Notes: a model not told the origin generated them from the sequence alone. 64,000 nt of DNA from UMGS1279 sp045630265 (GCA_045630265.1 JAZQSV010000064.1:4600-68599); one strand, 5' to 3'; positions 32,812 through 41,112 are shown, counted from the stretch's first letter. Made by a program: numbers and translations.

Positions 32812-33411
32812 TTAAATCTCATTCCTACCTTCAAGTGCGCGGGAGAGGGTAATTTCATCGGCGTACTCAAGGTCGCCGCCAACGGGAATGCCGTAGGCAA
32901 GGCGGGTAATTTTAATACCCATTGGGCGTATAAGTCGGGTGAGGTAGCTGGCCGTCGCCTCGCCCTCAACGGTGGGGTTGGTGGCCATAATAACCTCTTT
33001 AACCTCGGCGCCGCCAAGACGGGCCATAAGCTCCTTAATATGTAGCTTATCGGGGCCAATACCGTCTATGGGAGAGATGGTGCCGTGAAGCACGTGGTAA
33101 AGTCCGTCATACTCCCTTGTTCTTTCAAAGGCAACAACGTCCTTTGGCTCCTCCACCACGCAGATAACCGATTTATCTCTGGAGCTGTCTGCACAAATAG
33201 GGCAAACCTCAAGGTCGGTAAGGTTGCGGCAAACGCTACAAAAATGAATTTTTTCTTTAGCTTCTATAATCGCTTCGGCAAAGGCCTTGGCCTCGGCCTC
33301 GCTTTTAGAAAGGACAAAGTAAGCAAGCCGTCCCGCAGTTTTTTTGCCGATACCGGGCAGCCGTTCAAACTGCTCTATCAGTTTTTCTAAAGGGGATACG
33401 TGATAAGCCAT
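32812..33411 (-). CDS. recR: Recombination mediator protein RecR
   Basis: 199 residues: helix-hairpin-helix start (LIEQFERLPGIGKKTAGRLA), a C4 zinc finger (CSVCRNLTDLEVCPIC), a Toprim domain (VICVVEEPKDVVAFE) and a Walker-B-like C-terminus. It helps load RecA through RecF/RecO at gaps. It is the last gene of dnaX-ybaB-recR, 2 bp after ybaB. Confidence 0.97.
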   Translation of the reverse strand: MAYHVSPLEKLIEQFERLPGIGKKTAGRLAYFVLSKSEAEAKAFAEAIIEAKEKIHFCSVCRNLTDLEVCPICADSSRDKSVICVVEEPKDVVAFERTREYDGLYHVLHGTISPIDGIGPDKLHIKELMARLGGAEVKEVIMATNPTVEGEATASYLTRLIRPMGIKITRLAYGIPVGGDLEYADEITLSRALEGRNEI

Positions 33412-33413
33412 AA

Positions 33414-33761
33414 TTAGAAAAGTCCGCCGGGCATACCGGGGATATTAAGTCCGCCCGTAATTTTGCCCATTTCTTCTTCGCTGGTTTTCGCTGCAGTGGA
33501 AATTGCCTCGTTAACCGCAACGGTAACAAGGTCTTCAAGCATCTCGGTATCTTCGGGGTCAATAGCGTCGGCCGAAATTTTCAGGTTTGTAATTTCGTGT
33601 TTGCCGTTAACGGTAACCGAAACAGCACCACCGCCCGAGGTTGCGGTATATTCGCGCTCGTCCAAATCGGCTTGAAGGTTTGCCATATCCTCCTGCATTT
33701 GTTGTACCTGCTTTAGCATATCCTGTCTGCTTGGTCCTTGGTTGGGAATTCTTACTTTCAT
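33414..33761 (-). CDS. YbaB/EbfC nucleoid-associated protein
   Basis: A 115-residue dimeric DNA-binding protein. The N-terminus is Gln/Met-rich helical (MLKQVQQMQEDMANLQADL), then the beta core YTATSGGGAVSVTVNGKHEI, then a C-terminal helix. Its position between dnaX and recR is conserved across bacteria. Confidence 0.95.
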   Translation of the reverse strand: MKVRIPNQGPSRQDMLKQVQQMQEDMANLQADLDEREYTATSGGGAVSVTVNGKHEITNLKISADAIDPEDTEMLEDLVTVAVNEAISTAAKTSEEEMGKITGGLNIPGMPGGLF

Positions 33762-33789
33762 AGCTTACCGTCCATTCAATAGTTTATTA

Positions 33790-35472
33790 TTATATTTCGT
33801 TTAGTGAGTTTACAAAATCCTTAAGTGGGTCGTTTTCTTTTTCTGCTTTGGGAGTAGGCCTTTTATATGGGCCAAGATTATAGGAAACACCCAAAACCTG
33901 CTCTGCGGCATTTTTAATGTAGTTTCTGTATTTGGGCTCGGAGTTAATAAGTTCCTTAAACTGCTCAAGCTCAGAGTCAATAAGCAGTCGGCCCGAGCCA
34001 ATATACGCCTTACTTCCCGCCAAAACACCGGCCATAAGTGGGCAGGATTTTTTAACAAGCGCCATAATTTCAGGCCATTTTTCAACCAAAACGGGCTCAC
34101 CGTCTGCTGCGGGGGCTTTCGGTACCGCTTTGGGCACCTCTGCGCTTTGGGGCTTTTCGCTTACTTCTTCCACCTTTCCGTAAGCATCCGCATTAACAGG
34201 CGGTTCTTCAGGTAAGGGAGGTATATCTAAAACGGGCTCTGCCTTTGAGGACTTTGTTTCAGATGCCGGCTTTGGCGCGGCAGTAACGGCCTCGGCTTTT
34301 GTTTCGGTGGCAACTACCTTACCCGCCTTTAGAGAGTTTAGGGCTTTTTCAAGCGCCTCGACTCTAAGGGTTAGTGCCTCATTAGAGGGGGAAAGCTCGG
34401 GCGTGCAAAGCTTTACAACCGCAAGCTCAACTTGGCTTTTGGCGGCGGCAACACTCATAGCGTCACCCACCGACTGTAAAAGAGAAATATTTCTAATAAT
34501 ACCCGAAAGGGTAAAAGAATCTGCCGTATTTTTAAGGGCGCTTAGTTCATCCTCCGAGCAAACTATAAGACCTTTAGGATTTTTAACCGTTTTAATTATG
34601 AGCAGGTTTCTAAAGCAGGAAATAAGCTCAAAAACAAGCCGCTTCATATCGGTAGAGTTTCTGTAAAGCTGGTCAACAATCTGCAAAGCGTTAGCAGTAT
34701 CCAAACGGCTTATTACCCCGAGCAATGCGGCAATTTCTGCCTCGCCCGCAACACCACAAACATCCTCAATAACCTGCAGTGTAACATCACCGCCCACTGA
34801 GGAGCACTGGTCTAAAATAGAAAGTGCGTCACGCATACCGCCGTCGGCAAGTGCGGCAATTTTAAGTGCGGCATTATCCTCTAAATTAAAGCCCTCGCTG
34901 GCCGCTATCTTTTTAAGCTGCGCCGAAATAGTGTCGGGCTCAATTCGGTGAAAATCAAACCTTTGACAGCGGGAAAGAATGGTTGCAGGGAGCTTGTGCA
35001 CCTCGGTAGTGGCAAGAATAAAAACAACGTGTGCGGGTGGCTCCTCAAGCGTTTTAAGCAGTGCGTTAAAGGCCTGAGTGGTGAGCATATGCACCTCATC
35101 TATGATATATACTCTTTTCTTTAATGCTACGGGGAGAAAATGCACCTGTTCTCTAAGCTCCCTAACGTCGCTTACGCCGTTATTGGAGGCGGCGTCTATC
35201 TCGCTTATGTCGGAAGCGCTTCCATCACGAATGGAAAGGCAGGCGGCACATTTTCCGCAGGGCTCGCCGTCAACAGGGTTTTCACAGCAAAGGGCATTTG
35301 CTAAAATTTTGGCACAGGTAGTTTTACCCGTACCTCTTGTTCCCGTAAAGAGGTAGGCGTGGAAAATTTTGCCCGAGCGAAGACTGTTTTTAATTGTTTC
35401 GGTAATATGCTCTTGACCTACAACGTCATCAAACACACTGGGTCTGTATTTTCTATAAAGAGCTTGATACAT
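33790..35472 (-). CDS. dnaX: DNA polymerase III subunits gamma/tau
   Basis: Clamp-loader ATPase. The 560 residues start with YQALYRKYRPSVFDDVVGQ, Walker A GTRGTGKTTCAKILA, a C4 zinc site (CCENPVDGEPCGKCAAC), the DEVHML Walker B, and SRC sensor motif (ILSRCQRFDF). The middle is a Pro/Glu/Ala-rich linker and the C-terminus is short. The start is ATG 35472, with AAGGAGG upstream; the longer open frame runs back through the SRP RNA and is not coding. No tau frameshift site is obvious. Confidence 0.96.
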   Translation of the reverse strand: MYQALYRKYRPSVFDDVVGQEHITETIKNSLRSGKIFHAYLFTGTRGTGKTTCAKILANALCCENPVDGEPCGKCAACLSIRDGSASDISEIDAASNNGVSDVRELREQVHFLPVALKKRVYIIDEVHMLTTQAFNALLKTLEEPPAHVVFILATTEVHKLPATILSRCQRFDFHRIEPDTISAQLKKIAASEGFNLEDNAALKIAALADGGMRDALSILDQCSSVGGDVTLQVIEDVCGVAGEAEIAALLGVISRLDTANALQIVDQLYRNSTDMKRLVFELISCFRNLLIIKTVKNPKGLIVCSEDELSALKNTADSFTLSGIIRNISLLQSVGDAMSVAAAKSQVELAVVKLCTPELSPSNEALTLRVEALEKALNSLKAGKVVATETKAEAVTAAPKPASETKSSKAEPVLDIPPLPEEPPVNADAYGKVEEVSEKPQSAEVPKAVPKAPAADGEPVLVEKWPEIMALVKKSCPLMAGVLAGSKAYIGSGRLLIDSELEQFKELINSEPKYRNYIKNAAEQVLGVSYNLGPYKRPTPKAEKENDPLKDFVNSLNEI

Positions 35473-35516
35473 CTGGGCGCCTCCTTGCGGTAAGATAGGT
35501 TTTATAAAATAAAAAT

Positions 35517-35657
35517 CATGCGTTAGGGAGTACGAACGAGCCGATTTACTGCGGCGCACAGACAAATCCACTTAATGCTGCTCGGTTCCCCGCCTGACAT
35601 GGTTCGTGGCGGTCGGTCGCACAGGACCCGCCCGTTCGCACGCCCTAAAGCATGATA
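35517..35657 (-). ncRNA. ffs: Signal recognition particle RNA (small bacterial type)
   Basis: On the minus strand the domain IV apex is TGTCAGG-CGG-GGAA-CCG-AGCAGCA: the conserved symmetric and asymmetric loops for Ffh with a GGAA tetraloop on a CGG/CCG stem. The ends pair over about 24 positions (CATGCTTTAGGG... with ...CCCTAACGCATG), about 20 of them complementary, and a T-run follows at 35511-35516. At about 140 nt it lacks the Alu domain of the long Bacillus form. A position just upstream of dnaX is typical in Firmicutes. Confidence 0.92.
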
Positions 35658-35665
35658 GCATAAAT

Positions 35666-35694
35666 ATTTTATCACATTTTTACCCCAAATACAA
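35666..35694 (-). promoter_or_regulatory. Promoter of the SRP RNA
   Basis: On the minus strand TTGTAT (35689-35694), 17-bp spacer, TAAAAT (35666-35671), placing the start about at the first base of the terminal helix. Confidence 0.7.
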
Positions 35695-35735
35695 TAGTCT
35701 GAGCATAATTTTTCTCTTCTTTTAGTAAAGGAAAA

Positions 35736-35765
35736 ACAAAAACCCCGAAGCCAAACGCTTCGGGG
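35736..35765 (-). terminator. rpsT terminator
   Basis: On the minus strand CCCCGAAGC-GTTTG-GCTTCGGGG, a perfect 9-bp stem followed by TTTTT. Confidence 0.92.
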
Positions 35766-35792
35766 AAGATTTTGCTTAAACTATTGTTTAAA

Positions 35793-36050
35793 TTAGGCCT
35801 TATTCATACGGGTTGCAAGCTGAGATTTTTTCCTTGCAACGGCGTTTTTGTGAAGAATACCCTTAACGGCAGCCAGGTCTAACTTCTTAACAGCAACCTT
35901 AACGGTAGCTTCTTTATCTTCTGCGTTTGTGTCAATAGCTGCCTCGGCCTTTTTAAGAGCAGTTTTAAGAGCAGAACGGTAAGCTTTGTTACGCTGATAA
36001 TTCTCTTCGCTAACTAAAACCCTTTTCTTAGCGGATTTAATATTAGGCAT
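35793..36050 (-). CDS. rpsT: 30S ribosomal protein S20
   Basis: 85 residues, Lys/Ala-rich and fully helical, opening with MPNIKSAKKRVLVSE and ending NAVARKKSQLATRMNKA, as in all S20 proteins. It binds 16S rRNA in the 30S body. AAGGAGG precedes the ATG; the gene is monocistronic. Confidence 0.98.
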   Translation of the reverse strand: MPNIKSAKKRVLVSEENYQRNKAYRSALKTALKKAEAAIDTNAEDKEATVKVAVKKLDLAAVKGILHKNAVARKKSQLATRMNKA

Positions 36051-36085
36051 AATGCCACCTCCTTAATAAATTTCGACGCAAAGAT

Positions 36086-36114
36086 ATAATACCACTATTA
36101 AGCCTATTTTGCAA
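36086..36114 (-). promoter_or_regulatory. rpsT promoter
   Basis: On the minus strand TTGCAA (36109-36114), 17-bp spacer, TATTAT (36086-36091). Confidence 0.7.
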
Positions 36115-36155
36115 GACTTTTTTTCAAAAATTATAAAAATTCTCGAATTTTGGGC

Positions 36156-36186
36156 AGTATAAAAGGAAAGTACGGTACAAATAATA
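36156..36186 (+). promoter_or_regulatory. Possible forespore (sigma-G-like) promoter of gpr
   Basis: AGTATA (36156-36161), 18-bp spacer, AATAATA (36180-36186), a 6/7 match to the sigma-G -10 CATnnTA. The -35 match is loose. Spacing to the gene is right and gpr is a forespore gene in Bacillus. Confidence 0.35.
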
Positions 36187-36218
36187 AAATAAAAAGTCTG
36201 CAAAAAAGGGGAAACATA

Positions 36219-37076
36219 ATGCAAATTCGTACCGACCTTGCAATAGAAAGTGGGGAAATTAGCGCTGACCTTCCCAAAGGGGTAACCTGCAACGAGGAGG
36301 TAAAAGGTAGTGCTAAAATTACAAGAATTATTATAGAAAACAAGGAGGGTGAGGCCGCCCTTTCAAGACCGATGGGACGGTACGTTACTGTCGAGGTTCC
36401 CGCTCTTTCAGATGGTATAAACGGGGAAGAAACTGCAAATCTGGTAGCAAATGAGCTGGAAAAACTAATTCCAAAAAGCGGAACTGTTCTGGTGGTGGGG
36501 CTTGGTAATAAAACAATAACGCCCGACGCGCTCGGCCCTGCCGTTTGTGATAGGGTACTGGCCACAAGGCACATTGAAAAGGAAATTTTGCGTTCGGCGG
36601 GAATAGAAAATGTAAGAAGCGTTGCGGTGGTAGCGCCGGGAGTTTTAGGGCAAACGGGAATAGAAAGTTTTGACGTAATTAAAGGTCTCGCCGACAAAAT
36701 AAATCCAGCAGTTGTAATAACGGTTGATGCCTTAGCTTCGAGAAAGCCCTCACGCCTTGGCAAAACGGTGCAAATGACCGATACGGGCATTCAGCCGGGC
36801 GCAGGGGTTGGCAATGCACGTAGGGAAATAAATAAAAAAACTTTGGGGGTTTCGGTTGTAGCTTTGGGCGTGCCTACCGTTGTGGACGCCGCAACTCTTG
36901 TTTATGATATGGTGGGCGAAAGCAAGACTTCGGATAAGACCACCGCAGAAATGATAGTAACTCCAAGGGAAATAGACCTTATTATAGATAGAGCAGCCAC
37001 CCTTATAGCCGATGCATTAAACCTAACCTTACAGCAGGGCACGGAGCTAAAACTTATAAAGGAAATTATGGGGTAG
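36219..37076 (+). CDS. gpr: Spore germination protease GPR
   Basis: Degrades small acid-soluble spore proteins on germination; made as an inactive zymogen in the forespore. About 285 residues; RTDLAIE at the N-terminus resembles the GPR propeptide. The core motifs VVGLGNKTITPDALGP, PGVLGQTGIES and DALASRKPSRLGKTVQ...DTGI are present, matching peptidase family A25. The start is ATG 36219 with AAGGGG 7 nt upstream; the longer frame lacks a ribosome site. spoIIP follows. Confidence 0.95.
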   Translation: MQIRTDLAIESGEISADLPKGVTCNEEVKGSAKITRIIIENKEGEAALSRPMGRYVTVEVPALSDGINGEETANLVANELEKLIPKSGTVLVVGLGNKTITPDALGPAVCDRVLATRHIEKEILRSAGIENVRSVAVVAPGVLGQTGIESFDVIKGLADKINPAVVITVDALASRKPSRLGKTVQMTDTGIQPGAGVGNARREINKKTLGVSVVALGVPTVVDAATLVYDMVGESKTSDKTTAEMIVTPREIDLIIDRAATLIADALNLTLQQGTELKLIKEIMG

Positions 37077-37148
37077 ACGGTATCCCAAGTGCTTAAAAAC
37101 TCATATCTCACTCTTTTAAAACATATATTTTTAAAAGGGGTGAGGGTA

Positions 37149-38183
37149 ATGCTGCTATTTAGACGTTTGTTTTATGGTTTTTCGTTTTTGCTTATGGGAG
37201 CGGCCATAATCTACTGCATTTATGCGGTTTACCCACAAATAGGGAGCTTTAGTGCGGCAGGGGCTATAGACACAACACCGCCACCGTCTGATAGCGCTTA
37301 TTTTTCTGAGCATTTAATGGACTTTGAAAGTGCTCCGCCACCCTCAGTACCACCCACCGAAAGCGCGGTGCAGACCCAAACAGGCGGTGAGGCGCTGGGG
37401 AAAATAGTTAAAAAAACGGTAACCTTTTCTTCGGGCAAATTAAAGTATAAAAACGTTGCTGTAAATAATAATGCGGGAATTAGCGTAAACCTTGAAACCG
37501 AGCTTTCGAAGAAGCTTTCCTTTAAAATTGAAGCTACTGAAAGCCCGCAGGTGCTGATAGTTCATACCCACACAACCGAATGCTATATGAATGAGAATAG
37601 GGATTATTATACAAAAGAGGACCAAGCCCGCACTACCGATGACAGCAAAAATATTGTGGCGGTTGGAAATGTTCTTGCCGAAGGACTACAGGCGCAGGGG
37701 ATAAAGGTAATACACGCCACCGAAAAGCACGATTACCCCGAATATACGGGAAGCTACGACAGGGCGGCCGTAACCATTAAAAATTATCTTAAAAAATACC
37801 CAACCATTAAGGTGGTAATAGATTTACACCGCGACGCTATGATGGATTCAAGCGGCACAAAAACTGCCCTTGTAAGCAATATAAAGGGGCAAGAGGCGGC
37901 ACAGGTTATGCTGGTAGCAGGCTGTCAAAGTGGTGGTGTCAGTGGCTTTCCAAATTGGAGGGAGAATTTTCGGCTGGGAATAAAGCTTCAGCAAACAATG
38001 GAAACAAAATATCCTACCCTTGCAAGACCAATTCTTTTCACTGCAAGAAAATATAATCAACATTTAACCAAGGGCTCGCTTTTAATTGAATGCGGGACCG
38101 ATGCAAACACCTTAGAGCAGGCAAAATATTCGGCGGTGTTGCTTGCCGACTGCATAGCAGAAACTCTTAAAAGTTTAAACTAA
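37149..38183 (+). CDS. spoIIP: Stage II sporulation protein P
   Basis: A peptidoglycan amidase/endopeptidase that works with SpoIID and SpoIIM during engulfment. About 344 residues: one N-terminal membrane helix (about 9-28), a Pro/Ser-rich linker, and a catalytic domain with VLIVHTHTTECY (zinc His), VIDLHRDA and the catalytic SLLIECG. ATG 37149 is preceded by GTGAGGG; the upstream ATG at 37089 gives a poorer N-terminus. The gpr-spoIIP order is common in Firmicutes. Confidence 0.94.
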   Translation: MLLFRRLFYGFSFLLMGAAIIYCIYAVYPQIGSFSAAGAIDTTPPPSDSAYFSEHLMDFESAPPPSVPPTESAVQTQTGGEALGKIVKKTVTFSSGKLKYKNVAVNNNAGISVNLETELSKKLSFKIEATESPQVLIVHTHTTECYMNENRDYYTKEDQARTTDDSKNIVAVGNVLAEGLQAQGIKVIHATEKHDYPEYTGSYDRAAVTIKNYLKKYPTIKVVIDLHRDAMMDSSGTKTALVSNIKGQEAAQVMLVAGCQSGGVSGFPNWRENFRLGIKLQQTMETKYPTLARPILFTARKYNQHLTKGSLLIECGTDANTLEQAKYSAVLLADCIAETLKSLN

Positions 38184-38199
38184 AAGCGGGAAATGAAAA

Positions 38200-38439
38200 A
38201 TGAAAACAAGAGATAAAAAAAGCAGAAAAAAATTAAAAATATTTTTTAAAAGCTTTCTGGTATCAGAGGTTGTTTTGCTTTGCCTAATAGCACTTTTAAT
38301 CGGTTTCACAAGCGGCTACGCCATTATGGAATATGAACGCACGGGCAGAGAGGTAAAAATAATAGAAATAAAACAAAATAAGGTTTTCTTTTTGGAAAAC
38401 GAAGTTTTAAGGTTAAAAAAACACCTCGACGGCACATAA
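38200..38439 (+). CDS. Small membrane protein with short coiled coil
   Basis: 79 residues: a very basic N-terminus, one membrane helix (about 20-40), and a helix with heptad-like spacing (IIEIKQNKVFFLENEVLRLKKHL). The topology recalls FtsL/FtsB-like proteins, but I see no family signature. It follows spoIIP by 16 bp and may share its transcript. Its last 19 bases lie inside the terminator of the convergent yhaM gene. Confidence 0.65.
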   Translation: MKTRDKKSRKKLKIFFKSFLVSEVVLLCLIALLIGFTSGYAIMEYERTGREVKIIEIKQNKVFFLENEVLRLKKHLDGT

Positions 38440-38455
38440 AGTGCTGTCGGGGTGT
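38414..38455 (-). terminator. Terminator of yhaM, overlapping the end of the convergent gene
   Basis: A 15-bp stem with two G-U pairs (ACACCTCGACGGCAC with GTGCTGTCGGGGTGT, loop ATAAA) at 38421-38455; TTTTTTT follows on the minus strand. The left arm codes for the last residues of the plus-strand membrane protein. Confidence 0.85.
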
Positions 38456-38475
38456 ACAGTTTTATATTCTGTTTT

Positions 38476-39447
38476 TTAAAAAAGCTTAGGATTATATTTA
38501 TTATCTGTTCTGCCGTGGTTATAAAGCTTTCGGTTATCAAGAGCAAAAATTCTGCCGGTTGTTTCACCCTTGGCTACTGCGCTTGTGGCCTCGGTTATCT
38601 CAAAAACTGTGGCATCCATAAGGTCAAGCTGACTTAAAAGCTCGGCCTCTAAAAACTGGGGAAGCACCGCCGCGCCGAATTCGGGGTCGCCGTGGTGGGA
38701 GAGCAGCATATGGGCAAGAAGCATAGGAGCTTCGGAAGAAATGCCAAGCTTTTCAGCGGTTTTTTCCACCAAAATGGCGCCGCTGGCAATATGTCCTACC
38801 AAGTTACCCTTTGTGCTATATCCTGTAACAAGGCCTGCGCCGGAAATTTCAAATTCCTCTAGCTTGCCAATATCGTGCAAAATGGCGCCGGCGAGAAGCA
38901 GTTCCTTATCGGCAAAAGGATAAACCTCACAAATCCTTTCTGCAAGGCGCACAATGGAAAGGGTGTGACAAAGAAGTCCCCCACGTACTGCGTGGTGCAT
39001 TTTAAAGGCGGCCGGCCAAAAAAGCATAGCTTCCTTTTTTTCGTTTAAAATGGTGGTAACGATTGCAGACAGCTCGGTGTCCTCAAAATGGGCGGCAATA
39101 TCATAAAGCTCAGTCCACATAGCTTCGCCGTCAAAATCCACCGACGGAACAAAATCACCAACACTAACGTTATCGTCGGGCAAAACGGGACGAATACGTT
39201 CAATCCTAAATTGGTCAATATTATTATATTTAGAAACAGTGCCCCGTACCTTTACAAGGTCGCCGCTTTGATATTCACCATGGATGGCCTCGTTATAGTC
39301 CCAAAGTTTGGCGTTCATTTCGCCGCTTTTGTCGGCGATAGTGGCATCAAGATAGCTTCCTCCCTTGGCAGAGATTTTTTTCTCCACTGTTTTAAGCATA
39401 ACAAAGCTATCAACAGTGCCGTTTGGGGAAATATTATCAAACTTCAT
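38476..39447 (-). CDS. yhaM: 3'-5' exoribonuclease YhaM-type (OB fold + HD domain)
   Basis: 323 residues: an N-terminal OB-fold nucleic-acid-binding domain (about 12-90, SYLDATIADKSGEMNAKLWD) and an HD phosphohydrolase domain with HTLSIVRLAE, LHDIGKLEEF, and HMLLSHHGDPEFG supplying the metal ligands. YhaM of Bacillus trims RNA and DNA 3' ends. AGGTG precedes the ATG. Confidence 0.92.
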   Translation of the reverse strand: MKFDNISPNGTVDSFVMLKTVEKKISAKGGSYLDATIADKSGEMNAKLWDYNEAIHGEYQSGDLVKVRGTVSKYNNIDQFRIERIRPVLPDDNVSVGDFVPSVDFDGEAMWTELYDIAAHFEDTELSAIVTTILNEKKEAMLFWPAAFKMHHAVRGGLLCHTLSIVRLAERICEVYPFADKELLLAGAILHDIGKLEEFEISGAGLVTGYSTKGNLVGHIASGAILVEKTAEKLGISSEAPMLLAHMLLSHHGDPEFGAAVLPQFLEAELLSQLDLMDATVFEITEATSAVAKGETTGRIFALDNRKLYNHGRTDNKYNPKLF

Positions 39448-39505
39448 ATTTTCACCTGTTTTCTAAAAAATTTATACCTTTACAGCGTTTCACTGTGCCA
39501 AGTAA

Positions 39506-39534
39506 ATTATATACTATGTTTCGGGAAAATGCAA
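39506..39534 (-). promoter_or_regulatory. yhaM promoter
   Basis: On the minus strand TTGCAT (39529-39534), 17-bp spacer, TATAAT (39506-39511). Confidence 0.75.
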
Positions 39535-39574
39535 GGGAGTGGGGATTGACTTAAATAATCTGCGAGGTGGAGAA

Positions 39575-39781
39575 TTATTTTTGCATTTTCGGGTTGTTAG
39601 TTCTTTCTAAAAGGTAATCTACTGAAATATTAAAATAGTCTGCAATTTTTATAAGCTCGTTTATGCCTGGCTCTCGTTCGCCTGTTTCATATCGGCTAAT
39701 TGTATTTTGGTTTGTATTTAAATCTATGGCCATCTTAAGCTGTGAAATACCTCTTGATTTTCTGATTTCTTTTAATCTCAC
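39575..39781 (-). CDS. XRE-family helix-turn-helix regulator (second)
   Basis: About 68 residues, only a C1/Cro-type HTH: RLKEIRKSRGISQLKMA, then NTNQNTISRYETGEREP as recognition helix, ending DYLLERTNN. Start GTG 39781 has AAGAGGTG just upstream; the ATG 18 bp earlier would sit in the divergent promoter. It faces a small lipoprotein gene, with two near-identical palindromes between them, so it is most likely a repressor of that gene and itself (inference). Confidence 0.82.
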   Translation of the reverse strand: MRLKEIRKSRGISQLKMAIDLNTNQNTISRYETGEREPGINELIKIADYFNISVDYLLERTNNPKMQK

Positions 39782-39792
39782 AAAATCACCTC

Positions 39793-39821
39793 TTGACATT
39801 ATTATCCCATATCGGTATAAT
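39793..39821 (+). promoter_or_regulatory. Consensus promoter of the small lipoprotein gene, with operator overlap
   Basis: Perfect TTGACA (39793-39798), 17-bp spacer, TATAAT (39816-39821). The operator TATCCC-ATATC-GGTATA (39803-39819) covers the spacer and the first bases of the -10. Confidence 0.85.
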
Positions 39822-39826
39822 AAAAA

Positions 39827-39843
39827 TATCCCAATTTGGTATA
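39827..39843. promoter_or_regulatory. XRE operator candidate, second copy
   Basis: TATCCC-AATTT-GGTATA, the same arms and spacing as the copy at 39803-39819, 24 bp downstream, at the expected transcription start. Confidence 0.6.
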
Positions 39844-39861
39844 TCTAGGAGGGCATGCAAA

Positions 39862-40059
39862 ATGGATAAAAAAGTAGTTTTTGGAGTAATTATAGTTTTA
39901 GCTATAATCGCAGGTCTTTTGGGTGGTTGTGTAGGAGAGTCCGACTATGAAAAAGCAGGCAAAGAATTTGGCACCTGGATGAAAGAAGACCCAAAAAGCT
40001 GGAGCAAAACGGAAAAACAGTATTTTAACGATTTTATGGAATGGTCGGATAAAAATTAA
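39862..40059 (+). CDS. Small putative lipoprotein
   Basis: 65 residues: hydrophobic leader VVFGVIIVLAIIAG followed by the lipobox LLGGC (Cys20), then a short acidic/aromatic mature part rich in Trp, Tyr and Lys (TWMKEDPKSWSKTEKQYF). AGGAGG lies 9 nt before the ATG. No family recognised. It is under a perfect-consensus promoter and probably under the neighbouring XRE protein. Confidence 0.75.
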   Translation: MDKKVVFGVIIVLAIIAGLLGGCVGESDYEKAGKEFGTWMKEDPKSWSKTEKQYFNDFMEWSDKN

Positions 40060-40108
40060 AACAAGAAACCTATAACTTCCCACTATTAAAAGTGAGCGTT
40101 TTTATTTG

Positions 40109-40137
40109 TTGCTAAAGTTTTGGCTGTATGCTATAAT
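40109..40137 (+). promoter_or_regulatory. Promoter of the acyltransferase gene
   Basis: TTGCTA (40109-40114), 17-bp spacer, TATAAT (40132-40137). Confidence 0.7.
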
Positions 40138-40174
40138 AATACAAACTACGACAAAATAAAAGGCGAGGGAATAT

Positions 40175-40999
40175 ATGTATTATAGGCATAATCTTGATTA
40201 TAAGTACCCCGAAAAAAGCGACCAACATATGATAACCGTTAAGCACTTAAGGGACGTGGATTTAAATGAGGACTACCCCTATTTGCAAAAAAGCTTTAAG
40301 TTTAGGTGCCAAAGGGCGCTGCTTTGGGTTTGTCTTCACACCATTTTGCCACCTCTTGTATGGCTGGTGCACGGCCTTAAAATCCACGGCAAGGAAAATC
40401 TAAGGGCAAACAAGGAGCTTATAAAAAATGGTGTTATAACCGTTTCTAATCACGTTTTTATGTGGGATTTCATATGCATTATGCTGGCTATGCGTCCGCG
40501 CCTTGCATACTTTCCCGCTTGGGAAACTAATTTAGAGGGACCAAACGGTCCGCTTATTAGAATGTCGGGCGGAATACCCATCCCCACACACAATTTCCGC
40601 TCTATGGTGAAGTTTAAAAGAGCCATGGAAGAGGTGCTAAAGGGTAACAACTGGATGCACTTTTTCCCCGAGGGCTCAATGTGGTATTTTTACCCCGATA
40701 TAAGGCCTCTTAAAAAGGCAGTTTTTCAGTATGCCGTTAAGTTTGACCGGCCCGTACTACCCATAACCCTTTCTTTTAGACCACGTAAAGGGCTTTGGAA
40801 GTTAATCGGAAAATCGCCGCTTGTGGACCTTAATATTGGCACTCCCGTTTTTCCCGATAAGAAGCTACCAAAAAACGAAGCAACGCAAAAGCTTCAAGCC
40901 GAAACCTACGATATTATGCAAAGAATGAACGGCATTTTCCCCGGCGACCCTACATATTCTACCTGTCAGGATATAGACACCTACCGAAAAACAATGTAG
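40175..40999 (+). CDS. 1-acyl-sn-glycerol-3-phosphate acyltransferase family protein
   Basis: Adds a fatty acyl chain in phospholipid synthesis, at the membrane. The 274 residues have the PlsC-family block I NHVFMWD (Asn92 to Asp98; NHx4D), block II-like GIPIPTHNFRSM, block III FPEGSMW, and block IV VLPITLSF. The N-terminal 60 residues are an extension with one hydrophobic segment (ALLWVCLHTILPPLVWLV). The exact acceptor lipid is not certain. Confidence 0.87.
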   Translation: MYYRHNLDYKYPEKSDQHMITVKHLRDVDLNEDYPYLQKSFKFRCQRALLWVCLHTILPPLVWLVHGLKIHGKENLRANKELIKNGVITVSNHVFMWDFICIMLAMRPRLAYFPAWETNLEGPNGPLIRMSGGIPIPTHNFRSMVKFKRAMEEVLKGNNWMHFFPEGSMWYFYPDIRPLKKAVFQYAVKFDRPVLPITLSFRPRKGLWKLIGKSPLVDLNIGTPVFPDKKLPKNEATQKLQAETYDIMQRMNGIFPGDPTYSTCQDIDTYRKTM

Positions 41000-41018
41000 A
41001 AGAAAATTAGAGAAAAGC

Positions 41019-41048
41019 AAACGTCCGTGGGTAAGCCCGCGGGCGTTT
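41019..41048 (+). terminator. Probable terminator after the acyltransferase
   Basis: A 13-bp stem with two G-U pairs and a TAAG loop; the T-run (41054-41058) begins five bases after the stem, so efficiency is uncertain. The rest of the 195-bp gap to 41195 shows only the next promoter. Confidence 0.5.
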
Positions 41049-41112
41049 AGTGCTTTTTAAGACACAAATCATATCGCAGAAGTTCTAACAAGGGCATAGT
41101 GATAAATTACAG

